64,000 nucleotides of DNA from Scilla litardierei (lineage: Eukaryota; Streptophyta; Magnoliopsida; Asparagales; Asparagaceae): assembly GCA_030789695.1 (NCBI GenBank), contig CM061132.1, positions 158,082,817 through 158,146,816 of the forward strand, in the 5' to 3' direction. The position numbers and the translations under genes are program-made. The notes under the pieces were generated by a model. It saw nothing but the letters and a program-made list of their open reading frames with translations, did no database searches and was not told the origin of the DNA. Each line of letters starts with the position of its first letter. The first letter of the stretch is position 1. This document shows, piece by piece, positions 43,116 to 53,493 of this stretch.

Positions 43116-43244
43116 TGGCATCTGATCCAATGGATCATGTGCAAGACACAAAAAGGTGAGGCTCCACGAGTACAAACCCATGTGGGGGCTTGTACTTCCC
43201 ACCCTTTTTGTGTCTTGCCACCTAATCCATTGGATCATGTGGCA
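43116..43244. mobile_element. Hairpin MITE of about 129 bp
   Basis: The two halves are inverted repeats: CAAGACACAAAAAGG near 43142 pairs with CCTTTTTGTGTCTTG near 43203, flanked by GATCCAATGGAT / ATCCATTGGATC and GTACAA / TTGTAC. With a loop of under 10 bp the whole segment can fold into one long imperfect stem. It could be a MITE or a small-RNA precursor. Confidence 0.7.
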
Positions 43245-43287
43245 GCTTTTCTACATTAAATCTATTTTTTAATTGACGCTTTTCTTT

Positions 43288-44675
43288 TTAAAAAAGACAA
43301 AAAATTGAAAAAATTAGGAAAATCCAGTAAAACTATTTTGGAAAACCGACTAACTTCATTTCACGTCAGCGTCTACGGGGTGTGCTGATTGGGACTATTT
43401 TCGTTTTGGCCGCGATTGCCAACCGCGGCCAAACCATAATAACACTTGATTCAATGCCCACTCGATGGGAGACACGGGCAGCATGAATTGGCACGGTTGC
43501 AACCGCAGCCAAAATTCACACGTAAGCCTTAACACCAAGCAAAAGCTCTTATTCGCATGTCGCAAAAAGCTGTCTTGCTCAAAAAACTCAGAGAGGCCGA
43601 CCCATATTTTCCCACTAAAAACTTGCATTAGGCCATTGCATTCAAAGATCACCCGATCTGACATTATCGGAGGCCGGAGAACAATGAAACGACCGGATTA
43701 GCTTGATTATGTATCATTGTAAGTTTTATCCATTCATCTCTATAAGAAAAACTAGTATGTGTTTTAGGTGAAAATATTTATATAAATGTGGTCTTTGAAG
43801 TACATGATGAAAATGTAGGAACGAAAAAAGTTGACTTGAAATTTTTCAGATAGATGATTATACCTAGTCCGTAATTATTAAGGTGTTTGTGTAAGATTAT
43901 AATAATGGTCAGTGAACGGATTTTTGTCACTTGCTATTTTGATGGATATTTAATGACTGATTATAATAACAAACCGATGTATGTTGGACTGTTAAGTCAA
44001 TTACGATGAGGAGACCATCAACATATACCGAGCTAGTAGATCGGATATACCAGGGCACAAGGATAAACCGTCATGAGTATGCATTGAATTTGGTGTGCAA
44101 ATGTCCGATAGCGGATCATAAATGAACTCATCTAATCTTTAAAAGTAACTCCCAATTTTTTAAAAATAATAATCCAAATCCAAATCCAAACAAAAAAATC
44201 ACGAAAAAGACCGATGAAGAGCTTACCAAGTTGAGATCGAAATCTGCGTCCCAAAACTTGATATCATCGCCAGAGACCTTATCATCGGGGTGTTGGTCTT
44301 GGAGTTAGATTCGACAACCACATGGGCGGGTGAGAGCTCGAGAGCTAGATTCTTGGAGCTGCGGAGCAGTGGTCGAGAGATGGGGGACCGCCAACGAAGA
44401 GGGAGAGGGCAAAGGAGAGCATCAGTCGAGAGAGAGCTGCTCTGTTGACAGTTCACTTTTAGGGTTGAAATAGATTTTGACCGCGGTTGGCAGCTGCGGC
44501 CAAACGAGGGGGGCCATCCACTTGCTCAATTTGGCCACCGTTGGCAATCGCTGCCAAAACGAAAATAATCATAGTCAGTGCCCAGTCACCTCCTGAGTGT
44601 TGATGTGGAATGGATTTTCCAAAATAGTTTTAAAATTGGTTGATTTTCATAATATTTTACAACATTTGGCTTTTT
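43288..44675. mobile_element. MULE-like element with TIRs of about 150 bp
   Basis: The left arm (about 43288-43440) and the reverse complement of the right arm (about 44510-44675) share AAAACTATTTTGGAAAA, ATTTTCGTTTTGGC and GCGATTGCCAAC in order. The motif of a GC-rich inverted TTGGC..GCGG..GCCAA also occurs at 43490 and 44479. No transposase. The interior has two short ORFs, plus strand 43465-43701 and minus strand 44456-44223, neither recognised. They could be captured host sequence. Exact ends and target duplication were not established. Confidence 0.55.
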
Positions 44676-45033
44676 TCAAAAACTCCTTTTGGAATTGGGT
44701 GATTTTTAATGACCATTTTAATGGATAGATGACCATGGTCGACTCCAACTTAATCTATTTGATAAATGCAGCCATCTTCTCAAGTAAGTTGGGTAATGAC
44801 AAAGGTCATGTTTTCTCATTAGATCATTTTATATGAATTTTAATACTAAGTTTTGAGTGTTGGGAGTCTTTGTAAATCATTTTTAAAATTTTTCTCTGGC
44901 CAATCAAAACCGGTAAACTGCTCACTTCAAGCATTATTATTAATTAAAACAATGTTTTCATATCAACAGACCGTAGTCCAGCAGCATTCCCCGTTTCCGA
45001 AACCAGAGACATACCAAGATTCGATCCCGGGTG
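44676..45033. other. Left flank of the chromovirus
   Basis: AT-rich; ends in GATTCGATCCCGGGTG, the insertion site of the chromovirus. Nothing recognised. Confidence 0.4.
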
Positions 45034-45597
45034 TGTAAGGAGCCAGAGGGCGGCGCCGGAGCTAGCGAAGCTGGCAGTGGGAGCTGCGAAGGAGTGAGGA
45101 AGAACGAGATCCGTTTTGAATGAAGTAGCCGTTGGGGAGTTTGATCAGCCATCCGATCTAAAGACTATTTGATCTCAGCCGTTGAGCACGATATAATCGT
45201 AACCATCCATGCTTTAAGTCAGTCGATCGGGGTCGTCCGTGTCGGATAAGGGTCGTTGGTGTCCCAACGACCTGAAAAAAGCTTCTCCTTCCTCGAGCGA
45301 CTCCTCTTGTGCTGAAGAGAGAAGAACAAGCACCAACTGAATATGTTAAGTTGTTAATTCAGTTGGGCTCGAGAGTATAAAAACCATTCGTTATCTCAAT
45401 TGTAATCATCATCGATCAATTGAAGAAAATCTCTTTGAGATTTTTCCACTTTTTCCCTTTTGTTCTTGTTCTTGTTTTCTTCTTTCTTTTGCTTGATTTT
45501 GTACTTAAGCAGCCATGGTGTGTAAGACGAAGCGTTCAGAGGAGGAGGAGCCGACGATCCAGGCGGTAGAGCAGGCGGAGGGAAACATTTCTCCACA
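45034..45597 (+). repeat. 5' LTR of the chromovirus
   Basis: 564 bp with a TATA-like GTATAAAAACC at about 45375. It also contains an ATG at 45515 in frame with gag. Confidence 0.9.
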
Positions 45598-45598
45598 A

Positions 45599-45611
45599 GT
45601 GGTATCAGAGC
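45599..45611 (+). other. Primer binding site of the chromovirus (initiator Met)
   Basis: TGGTATCAGAGCC, beginning within two bases of the LTR end. Confidence 0.88.
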
Positions 45612-48600
45612 CACCTACGAACCAAAGGGTGGAGCTGGAACTGTAAGAGAGATCGTTGGATGAAGATTCATGGACTGTGAGGTTTCAGCAGCTGGAAGAA
45701 GGACAGAAGGCCACGCAAAAGATGCTCAAACAACAACAACAACAACAATGGGAAATATTACTCCAAGATCAGAAGGACAATCAGCTCCGAGCACAGCGTC
45801 AGTAGGAATTGATTCAGGAACAACTCCAGCAACAGGTCACCCTCAACAATGCCCAGTTTGCTAAACATCAAGAGCTCTCAAGTAAGATAGATATTCTTTC
45901 CAAGGATTACCTGCCATTGTTAAATTGCGGTAATAATCAAGGGAGGCCCTTACAAGGGAATGTTAGTTCGTCCTCGTTTAATAGGGTTGAACAGTTGGCT
46001 CATAAGAAGGGAGAAAACCATGGAGGGGAGTGCTACCCTAAGGGGTTTAGACCTGAGTTTCCTTTGTTCAAGTGGGGAGAAGAAGTAATTCACTGGATTA
46101 ATCAAGTGCTGCAGATATTTGAGTATTATAAGATAGACAAACCCAGTTGGGTTAGAATTTGTGGATTCTATGTTAAAGAAGAGGCCTTGATTTGGTATGA
46201 ATGGGTAAGAATTAACGTAGAAGGATTCATGGTTTGGGAAATTTTTAAACGAGCAATTCTGAGTCGTTTTGGGCCTCCGGAGATGGAGAGGCCCTTCCAA
46301 ACCTTCACCAACCTGAAGCAGGAGGGAACCGTGCGTGAGTTCTTGAAGAAATTAGAGAAGGTGATGGGTTTCTTGGATCGTCTACCCAAGGATTATATAA
46401 TCGACAAGTTTATTGCCGGTCTTAAGGATGAGATCCGCTTTGAGGTGACGGCTATGAATCCTCAAGACCTACATCAGCAATTAGCAAAGAATTTTGAAGA
46501 GAAATTGATGTTGTCTCGAAGGGGAGCAAGAAATGGGCCTTCTCCAAGAACGTTTAGCTCTGCCGTTCCATTAAGTAGTCCAGCTGTGACCGCTAAGAGC
46601 CCCGCGAGTGTAGCAACTAACCCCATTTCCTGAAGGCTGATCCCAGAAGAAATACAACACAAGAAGATGAATCACCTATGTTTTGCTTGTGATGAGAAAT
46701 GGAGCCGTGATCATAGGTGTAAGAAGCTGTTTAGCATTGAGGGAATTTATGATGATGACGAACCGGACTATGAAACTGCTGAAGAAGATGATTCCGATGT
46801 TAAGCAGGAGCATCTCCAGGGGGAGGGTGACCCAGCAGCTATTTCCTTGCACGCCATAAATGGCATTCAAGCTGCACATACACTGAGGTTGGAGGGGAGT
46901 ATTAAAGGCCAATCGGTTCACGTGTTGGTAGACTCGGGGTCGACCCATTCATTTATCCATCCTAAGTTGGCTAATAGCCTAGGATTGGAAGTAGAAAGCT
47001 CAAAAAGCTTCAAGGTGGCAGTGGCCAATGGTGATCAATTAGAGAGGTCAGGCATGTGTAAGGGGGTCATTCTCAAATGTCAATGAGTATCTGTGGCCCT
47101 TGATCTTCTATTGTTGCCAATGGGGGGACATCAAATTGTACTAGGAGCTCAGTGGCTGGAGCAGCTGAATGACATAGTGATGAATTTCAAGAAGTTGCAG
47201 ATGAAATTTCATTATCATGGTCAATCATGCACTTGGCAAGGATCCAGGGAGGGGTCTCAGTTGATAGGAGAGAAGCAAATGAGGAAAACCTTGAGACATG
47301 AAGGGGGTGTGGGATACCTTATACAATTGAAGTCATTGGTCATGTCTTCGAATGGTGAACTATGGGAGCTACAGCCTCCAGCTGAACAGTTGCCCGAAAT
47401 TAAAGAATTGATTCAAAGGTATTCTGCTATATTTGAAGAGCCAAAGGAGCTACCACCCAGGAGGTATTGTGATCACCACATACCTTTAGTCGAGGGGGCC
47501 AAACCAGTATGCATCCGTCCTTACAGGCACGCTCACTTTTTGAAGGGGGAGATTGAGAAGCAGGTGGAAGAAATGCTGAAGTCGGGCGTCATCCGTACTA
47601 GGACCAGTCCTTATGGGTCGCCGGTGATGATGGTGAAGAAGGTTGATGGGTCTTGGAGAATGTGTGTCGACTACCGAACTCTCAACCAACAGACGGTGAA
47701 AGACAAATTTCCAATTCCAATAATAGATGAATTACTGGACGATCTTCATGGGGCAGTCATCTTCTCTAAGTTGGATCTACGCTGGGGGTACCACCAAATC
47801 AGAGTAAAGGACGAAGACATCTTCAAAACAGCCTTCAGGATGCACGACGGTCATTTTGAATTTGTGGTCATGCCGTTTGGCCTCACCAATGCACCATCAA
47901 CATTCCAGGCATTGATGAACCACATTTTCAGGTCAGTTCTTAGAAAGTATGTTTTAGTTTTCTTTGATGACGTCCTAATCTATAGCACCAATGTCCATTC
48001 CCATTTGATTCACCTGGAGAGAGTATTCGAAATTTTGGTAGAACACCAACTCTTTGTTAAATTGACCAAGTGTCAATTTGGGAGGATTTTAGTAGACTAT
48101 CTAGGTCATGTGATCTCTGGGCCTGGAATTGCTACTGACCCCACGAAAATTGAGGCCGTGGTTGCTTGGAGTGAGCCTAAGTCAGTGAAATCATTGAGGG
48201 GATTCCTGGGTTTAGCCGGTTATTACCGTAAATTTGTTAAAGGCTTTGGAGGCATAGCTGCTCCTCAAACCAATATGTTGAAGAAGGGGGAATTCATATG
48301 GACTAATGAGGCTAGGATGGCATTCCAAAAGTTGAAGGAGGCTCTTGTTACATCTCCAGTGTTAGCATTGCCCGATTTTGATAAAGAATTTGTGGTGGAA
48401 TGTGATGCATCTGGTCATGGCATTGGGGCAGTATTAATGCATGAAGGCAAACCCTTGGCTTACTTGAGCTCCAAGCTGAAGGGTAGAAATTTGCTATTGT
48501 CAACATATGAAAAAGAGTTGTTGGCTCTGATTATGGCCACCAGGAAATGGAGTCATTGGGCAGAAGATTTACCATCAGAACAGATCACAGGAGTTTGTGT

Positions 48601-50178
48601 TATCTGTTGGGCCAAAGGTTGCAACATGGCATACAAAGTAAATGGGTGGTCAAGCTTCATCAATTTGACTACAAGGTAGAATACAAACATGGAAAGGGCA
48701 ATGCTGCTGCAGATGCATTGTCTAGGGAGTCTGATGGGAGGGAGATTTTGCAGGAAGACTATTTTTCCTTGTGTGAGCTATCAGCTATCCAAAGTGACTG
48801 GATGTTGGGAATTAGGAATATGGTAAGCCATGATGATTTTTTTCTCTGACCTGGAGCAGAGCTTGCAACAAAATGAAGAGGAGAGTGTTCACATAAAGAA
48901 GGTGGATGGAATCTATTATTACAAAGGAAAAATCCTGGTGAACCCCAATAACAATGAAGTGATTAAGATCTTATTGACTGAATATCACAGCACTCCTCTT
49001 GGTGGGCATTCAGATGTCACCAGGACATTATACAGATTGAAGGAGGTCTTCTTTTGGGAAGGTATGAGGTCTGATGTTAAGGCATTCATTAAAGAATGTG
49101 ATACCTGTCAACGTAATAAGGCAGAAAATGTGTCAAGCCCAGGACTCTTACAACCACTCCCCACTCCTGTGCAGGTATGGGAAGATATCTCTATGGATTT
49201 TATATTGGGGCTACCCCCTTATGGAGGGGTTAAAGCAATTTATGTGGTGGTTGACAGGCTATCCAAATATGCTCATTTCTTCTGTGTCACCTATCCTTTT
49301 TCTGCCAAGAGCATTGCCCAAATATTTTTTGATGGAGTGTTTAAACTGCATGGGATGCCAAAATCTATTGTGAGTGATAGGGATCCTCTCTTCACAAGTT
49401 TATTCTGGAAAGAATTGTTTGCTTTGCAAGGAACCACTCTAGCTTTTAGTTCGGCTTACCATCCTCAATCAGATGGCCAAACTGAGATTACCAACAAAAA
49501 TTTAGAATGTTATTTGAGATGTTTTTGTGGACACAAACCAAGGGAATGACCTCAATGGTTAGCCCTAGCAGAATATTTGTTCAATACCACTTGTAAGGCC
49601 CCAACTCAGATGACACCATTTGAGGCAGTTTACGGCAGAAAACCCCCAAATTTGTTGAGCTATGTACCCCACACTTCCAGGGTGCATTCATTGGATGAAG
49701 CATTGTTTTCAAGAGAGGTGGTTATCCAGTTATTGAAGGATAATTTGAAAAAGGCCAAAGGCAGGATGAAGAAGTATGCGGATTTGAGGAGAACTGAAAG
49801 AAGTTTTGAAACAGGGGATTGGGTCTACTTGCGTCTACAACCTTATATACAGATTAGTGCAGCAATGAGGAAACCACATAAATTGTCTCCTAGATACTAC
49901 GGGCCCTATGAAGTTTTGGAGAAGATTGGACAGGTTGCCTATAAGCTGAAAATGCCACCCACATCAAAGATACACCCAGTTTTTCATGTTTCCCAGCTAA
50001 AGAGGAAATTGGGCAGCCGGGCAGTGGTGCAAGATGATCAACCTTGCTTTACAGAGGAAATTATTGATGAACCTGAAGCAATTTTGAGTCGCAGGACAAT
50101 TAAATCAAAAAATGCTCTCATTGCTCAAGTGTTGGTGAAGTGGAAACAGAGATCTCAGGAAGAAGCTACGTGGGAGAG

Positions 50179-52096
50179 TGGTGGGCTCCGAAAAGGTGCT
50201 CTATCTCAAGTGCAAGAGTCCGTACAAGTAGTAAAATCTGGGAGTCTAGATGTCGAATCCACGTGAAGAAATTCGTTGCAACCACAATTCAAATCAAATA
50301 GAAAGCCTACGAAAAAGAAACTAACCACTCCAATGATGATGGCGATGATGGTGATGTGAACACGTGAAAAATGTGAACAAAGAAATTCGTGTACAAAAAT
50401 ACCTATAAAAAGTATGCACATGGTATGGGTTCGTTAGGATCAGTGATTCGTATTAATTTGGTTGATATGTATAACGCAATGAATTCTCCTTTTGGGAGCA
50501 ATTCACCGGAAAATACCCAATATAACTCAATGAATTCTCTTTTTGGGAGCAACTCATCGGAAGATGCCCTTTTGGGGGTTCAAGCAAAATATTCAATAAG
50601 ATCGTCGCTAAAGTTATAATACGATATGAAACTCTCTTTTGGAGAGATCAAAACTACGGTATGAAACTCCCTTTTGGGGAGTTCAAAACTCACCCTTTTG
50701 GGGCGATCATCAACTAAATCAATTCTTTTGGAATCTGAAAAAGTCGATTTACGAACAAAGATTACAATTTTAGCGACGTTTAAACGATTTAGCACAAGGA
50801 ATACAACCAAACTAACACAAATAATATCCCCTAACTACTCCATACCATGCACAACAGAGATTTAGCTACTCATAATGCAATAATAAACAACTTTCATAGC
50901 AAAATACATCAAGATTATAGCAAAATACGGTAGAAAAGCATCAAATAAGGAGTTTAAGTTAAGAATTCATCACCAAATATCCTTGAAAAGACATCAAAAC
51001 TCTCTGGAAATAAGAAAATAGCCTCTGGAATTTTACAGAATTTTTCAGAGGCGAAATACGGCTCCTAGAGCCTCCAATACGCTCAAAATACGCCCCAATC
51101 TGGCTGAATACGCACAAAAACCCTAGAATACGCTTAAATAATAGGCTTGCGGGTTTAAGTTGCTTAACGGGTTGCAAAACCCGCACCCAAATTGATCTGA
51201 GCCGCAGATCCAGATCGGCGCAATTCTGGACCGCTCATCCAAGCGGGATTAATCCACATTGCGCCACGTGTGCTTTAAAATTCGTGTGTCGCCCGCTACG
51301 ATTTCGAATCCGGGTCGGAGAGCTTCTGGCCGTTGGATCTTGCGTCGACGGCGCAGATTTGTCCACGTCGCTCGAAGATATAACGCCGCAGCCCGCTTTG
51401 TTCGACTTCGATCATGGCCGTTCGATCGTGATCGTGTGCTCGGGAAGTTGCCGCGTCGTTTTCAAATCGCGGGGAAATTCTTGGCCGTTCGATCGTTAAT
51501 CGACGCTCCACATTGTGCCACGTCGCCCAGATAATATCGCTCAGCGCCCACTTCGTAGATCTCCGTTGCTTCGAGTGTGGGCCGTCCGATTTGGCGGGGC
51601 TTCGTCCGATGAGCGCCACGTGTCTCCAATATCGCCTCCGAGTCGCGGGGTTTTGTTTCGTTGCGGGCCGTTGGATCTCGATCCAACGGCCATAATAAAT
51701 CTGCGTCTCCGAGTCGCTGGGCCGCTGGATCGCGCGGGAGTCAACGGATTGGCGCCACGTGTCAAATGCTGATTGGTCGACGGCCGTATAATCGTATTTA
51801 ATTGCGTATTTCTCCATTTAAATTCTATTCTGCATTCAAAAATTCATAGTAATTAGCACAGATCTCAAAAAAATACAAATAAATAGTCGTTGGAATCGTG
51901 AGATCGAGACGATGCTATGAAAAATATAAAAAGTGCAGAAATACTCCATTAATTGCTGTTTTGTGCTCAAATAGTGTGTTTTCTCTAATAAATAAATGTG
52001 TAGAAAATACGTATGAATTAGAGAACAATGTAGCATCACATGAGCACAAAATAGGGCTAAATGGGGGGTTAAATATGTAATATTGAACCCGAATCA
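50179..52096. mobile_element. Solo-LTR-like insertion, 1.9 kb, TSD GAGAG
   Basis: GAGAG at 50174-50178 and 52097-52101 flanks a sequence starting TGGTGGGC and ending CGAATCA. Removing it rejoins the chromodomain codons of the host polyprotein in frame. No coding capacity and no internal long repeat, so a solo LTR is the best reading. It has two parts: 50390-50700 with repeated CTTTTGGG(G/A)(A/G)(G/C) words, and GC-rich 51240-51770 with many copies of GGCCG(T)T(C/T)(C/G)GATC and GCGCCACGTGT. It includes a palindrome GGCCGTTGGATC/GATCCAACGGCC at about 51667-51692. Confidence 0.8.
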
Positions 52097-52149
52097 GAGA
52101 GCTACTGGGATTTAGTTAAGCGTTTTCCGACTTTCGACCTTGAGGCAAG

Positions 52150-52166
52150 GTCGAAAAATGGGGGAA
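52150..52166 (+). other. Polypurine tract of the chromovirus
   Basis: GAAAAATGGGGGAA immediately before the 3' LTR, the expected plus-strand primer. Confidence 0.75.
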
Positions 52167-52729
52167 TGTAAGGAGCCAGAGGGCGGCGCCGGAGCTAGCG
52201 AAGCTGGCGGTGGGAGTTGCGAAGGAGTGTGGAAGAACGAGATCCGTTTGAATGAAGTAGCCGTTGGGGAGTTTGATCAGCCATCTGATCTGAAGACTAT
52301 TTGATCTCAGCTGTTGAGCGCGATATAATCGCAACCATCCATGCTTTAAGTCAGTCGATCAGGGCCGTCCGTGTCGGATAAGGGTCGTTGGTGTCCCAAC
52401 GACATGAAAAAAGCTTCTCCTTCCTCGAGCGACTCCTCTTGTGCTGAAGAGAGAAGAACAAGCACCAACTGAATCTGTTAAGCTGTTAATTCAGTTGGGC
52501 TCGAGAGTATAAAAACCATTCGTTATCTCAATTGTAATCATCATCGATCAATTGAAGAAAATCTCTTTGAGATATTTCCACTTTTTCCCTTTTGTTCTTG
52601 TTCTTGTTTTCTTCTTTCTTTTGCTTGATTCTGTACTTGAGCAGCCATGGTGCGTAAGACGAAGCGTACAGAGGAGGAGGAGCCGGCGATCCAGGCGGTA
52701 GAGCAGGCGGAGGGAAACATTTCTCCACA
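52167..52729 (+). repeat. 3' LTR of the chromovirus
   Basis: 563 bp, about 96% identical by eye to the 5' LTR. It keeps the in-frame ATG (52647). Confidence 0.9.
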
Positions 52730-53493
52730 TGGTGGATGCAGAGATCGTGCACGCTTAACCAAGTTTCCAGTGGATTAAGAAAAACAATGTTTACACGGCT
52801 AATTTGCAAATTAAGGGGGACGTTTAAAGCAAAAAAAAAAAGAACCAAATGGCAGTTGAATTAACACCAAAAAATGTTAATACAGCTAGGTAATTATCGT
52901 CGGTAATATCCAGGATAAGCTACTCCGTTAGTCCAATTCAATTATTCGAAACACGGGCGTCTCTTGATCCCAAATGAGCTGTGAAGCAACCGAAATCAAA
53001 ACAGGAACGACCACAGTCCGATACAGGTATATGGATTGGATCGGGTAGTAAAATTTGGGGTTTTTAAAATACCGATACAAACAAACATATTTAACTTTCT
53101 GATAATATACTATACTCAAGATTTATTTGTCCCCGATCGTTTTCTCCAATGCACACTTAACGTTGTATTTAGCATGTCACGATAGCAGGATAAGGTTGTT
53201 GTGTTTTGCATCTATTTTATCTTTATATATTTTCAATATTTATTATTTAGATTCATTTTCTATACATATCTGGATTTGTTTTATATAGATATGGATATTA
53301 AATTTTTTTGAATTTCATATATGTATTTTATAAATGATTTCGGATATTGATAATATAAAACAGATATCCGAACCGTTTACGTTCCTACTATATTTGAACG
53401 CCGGAAAAAAGCAGATATTATTATTTTCTCCGGCTCTTCCCCCAAAAGTCTAAGTTCTTTTTAGTTTCTTCTTTTGTCTTTATCTGATCTTCG
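52730..53493 (+). promoter_or_regulatory. Promoter and 5' UTR region of IBR3
   Basis: 764 bp between the chromovirus LTR and the IBR3 start codon. AT-rich up to 53400, then a pyrimidine-rich leader (TTTTTAGTTTCTTCTTTTG) ending CTTCG before the ATG. No single TATA box stands out; candidates are the TATATA words at 53224-53280. The retrotransposon ends only about 760 bp from the start codon. Confidence 0.5.

Larger units (their letters stand above)
45515..52163 (+). pseudogene. Chromovirus gag-pol polyprotein with stops, frameshifts and an insertion
   Basis: One reading frame can be followed from an ATG inside the 5' LTR (45515). Gag core at about 46015-46500 (FPLFKWGEEVIHWINQ, RFGPPEMERPFQTF). 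Zinc knuckle CFACDEKWSRDHRC at 46678. Protease VLVDSGSTHSFIHP at about 46922. RT with CVDYRTLNQ, FSKLDLRWGYHQIRV, MPFGLTNAP and FFDDVLIYS (active Asp pair) at 47660-48000. RNase H from VECDASGHGIGAVL. Integrase with the HHCC finger ending CDTCQRNK and core residues in SMDFILGLP, SDRDPLF and NKNLE. Chromodomain-like QVLVKWKQRSQEEATWE to 50178. Stops are at 45644, 45803, 46631, 47084 and 49547. A frameshift near 48555 is reversed near 48840. The last residues lie after the insertion at 52097-52165. Confidence 0.88.
45034..52729 (+). mobile_element. Ty3 chromovirus retrotransposon, decayed, with nested insertion
   Basis: LTRs of about 564 bp (45034-45597 and 52167-52729) begin TGTAAGGAGCC and end TCTCCACA. 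A Met primer site follows the first and a polypurine tract precedes the second. Flanks GGGTG and TGGTG fit a target duplication with one change. The interior encodes gag, protease, RT, RNase H, integrase and a C-terminal chromodomain, the order that defines chromoviruses. About 20 differences between LTRs by eye indicate an older insertion than the Tat or nested copia elements. A 1.9-kb sequence interrupts the last codons of pol. Confidence 0.9.

Noticed and set aside
51296..51817. 173-codon minus-strand ORF in the solo-LTR-like insertion
   Set aside because: It lies over repeated GGCCGTTGGATC words; no domain, several overlapping frames are equally open.
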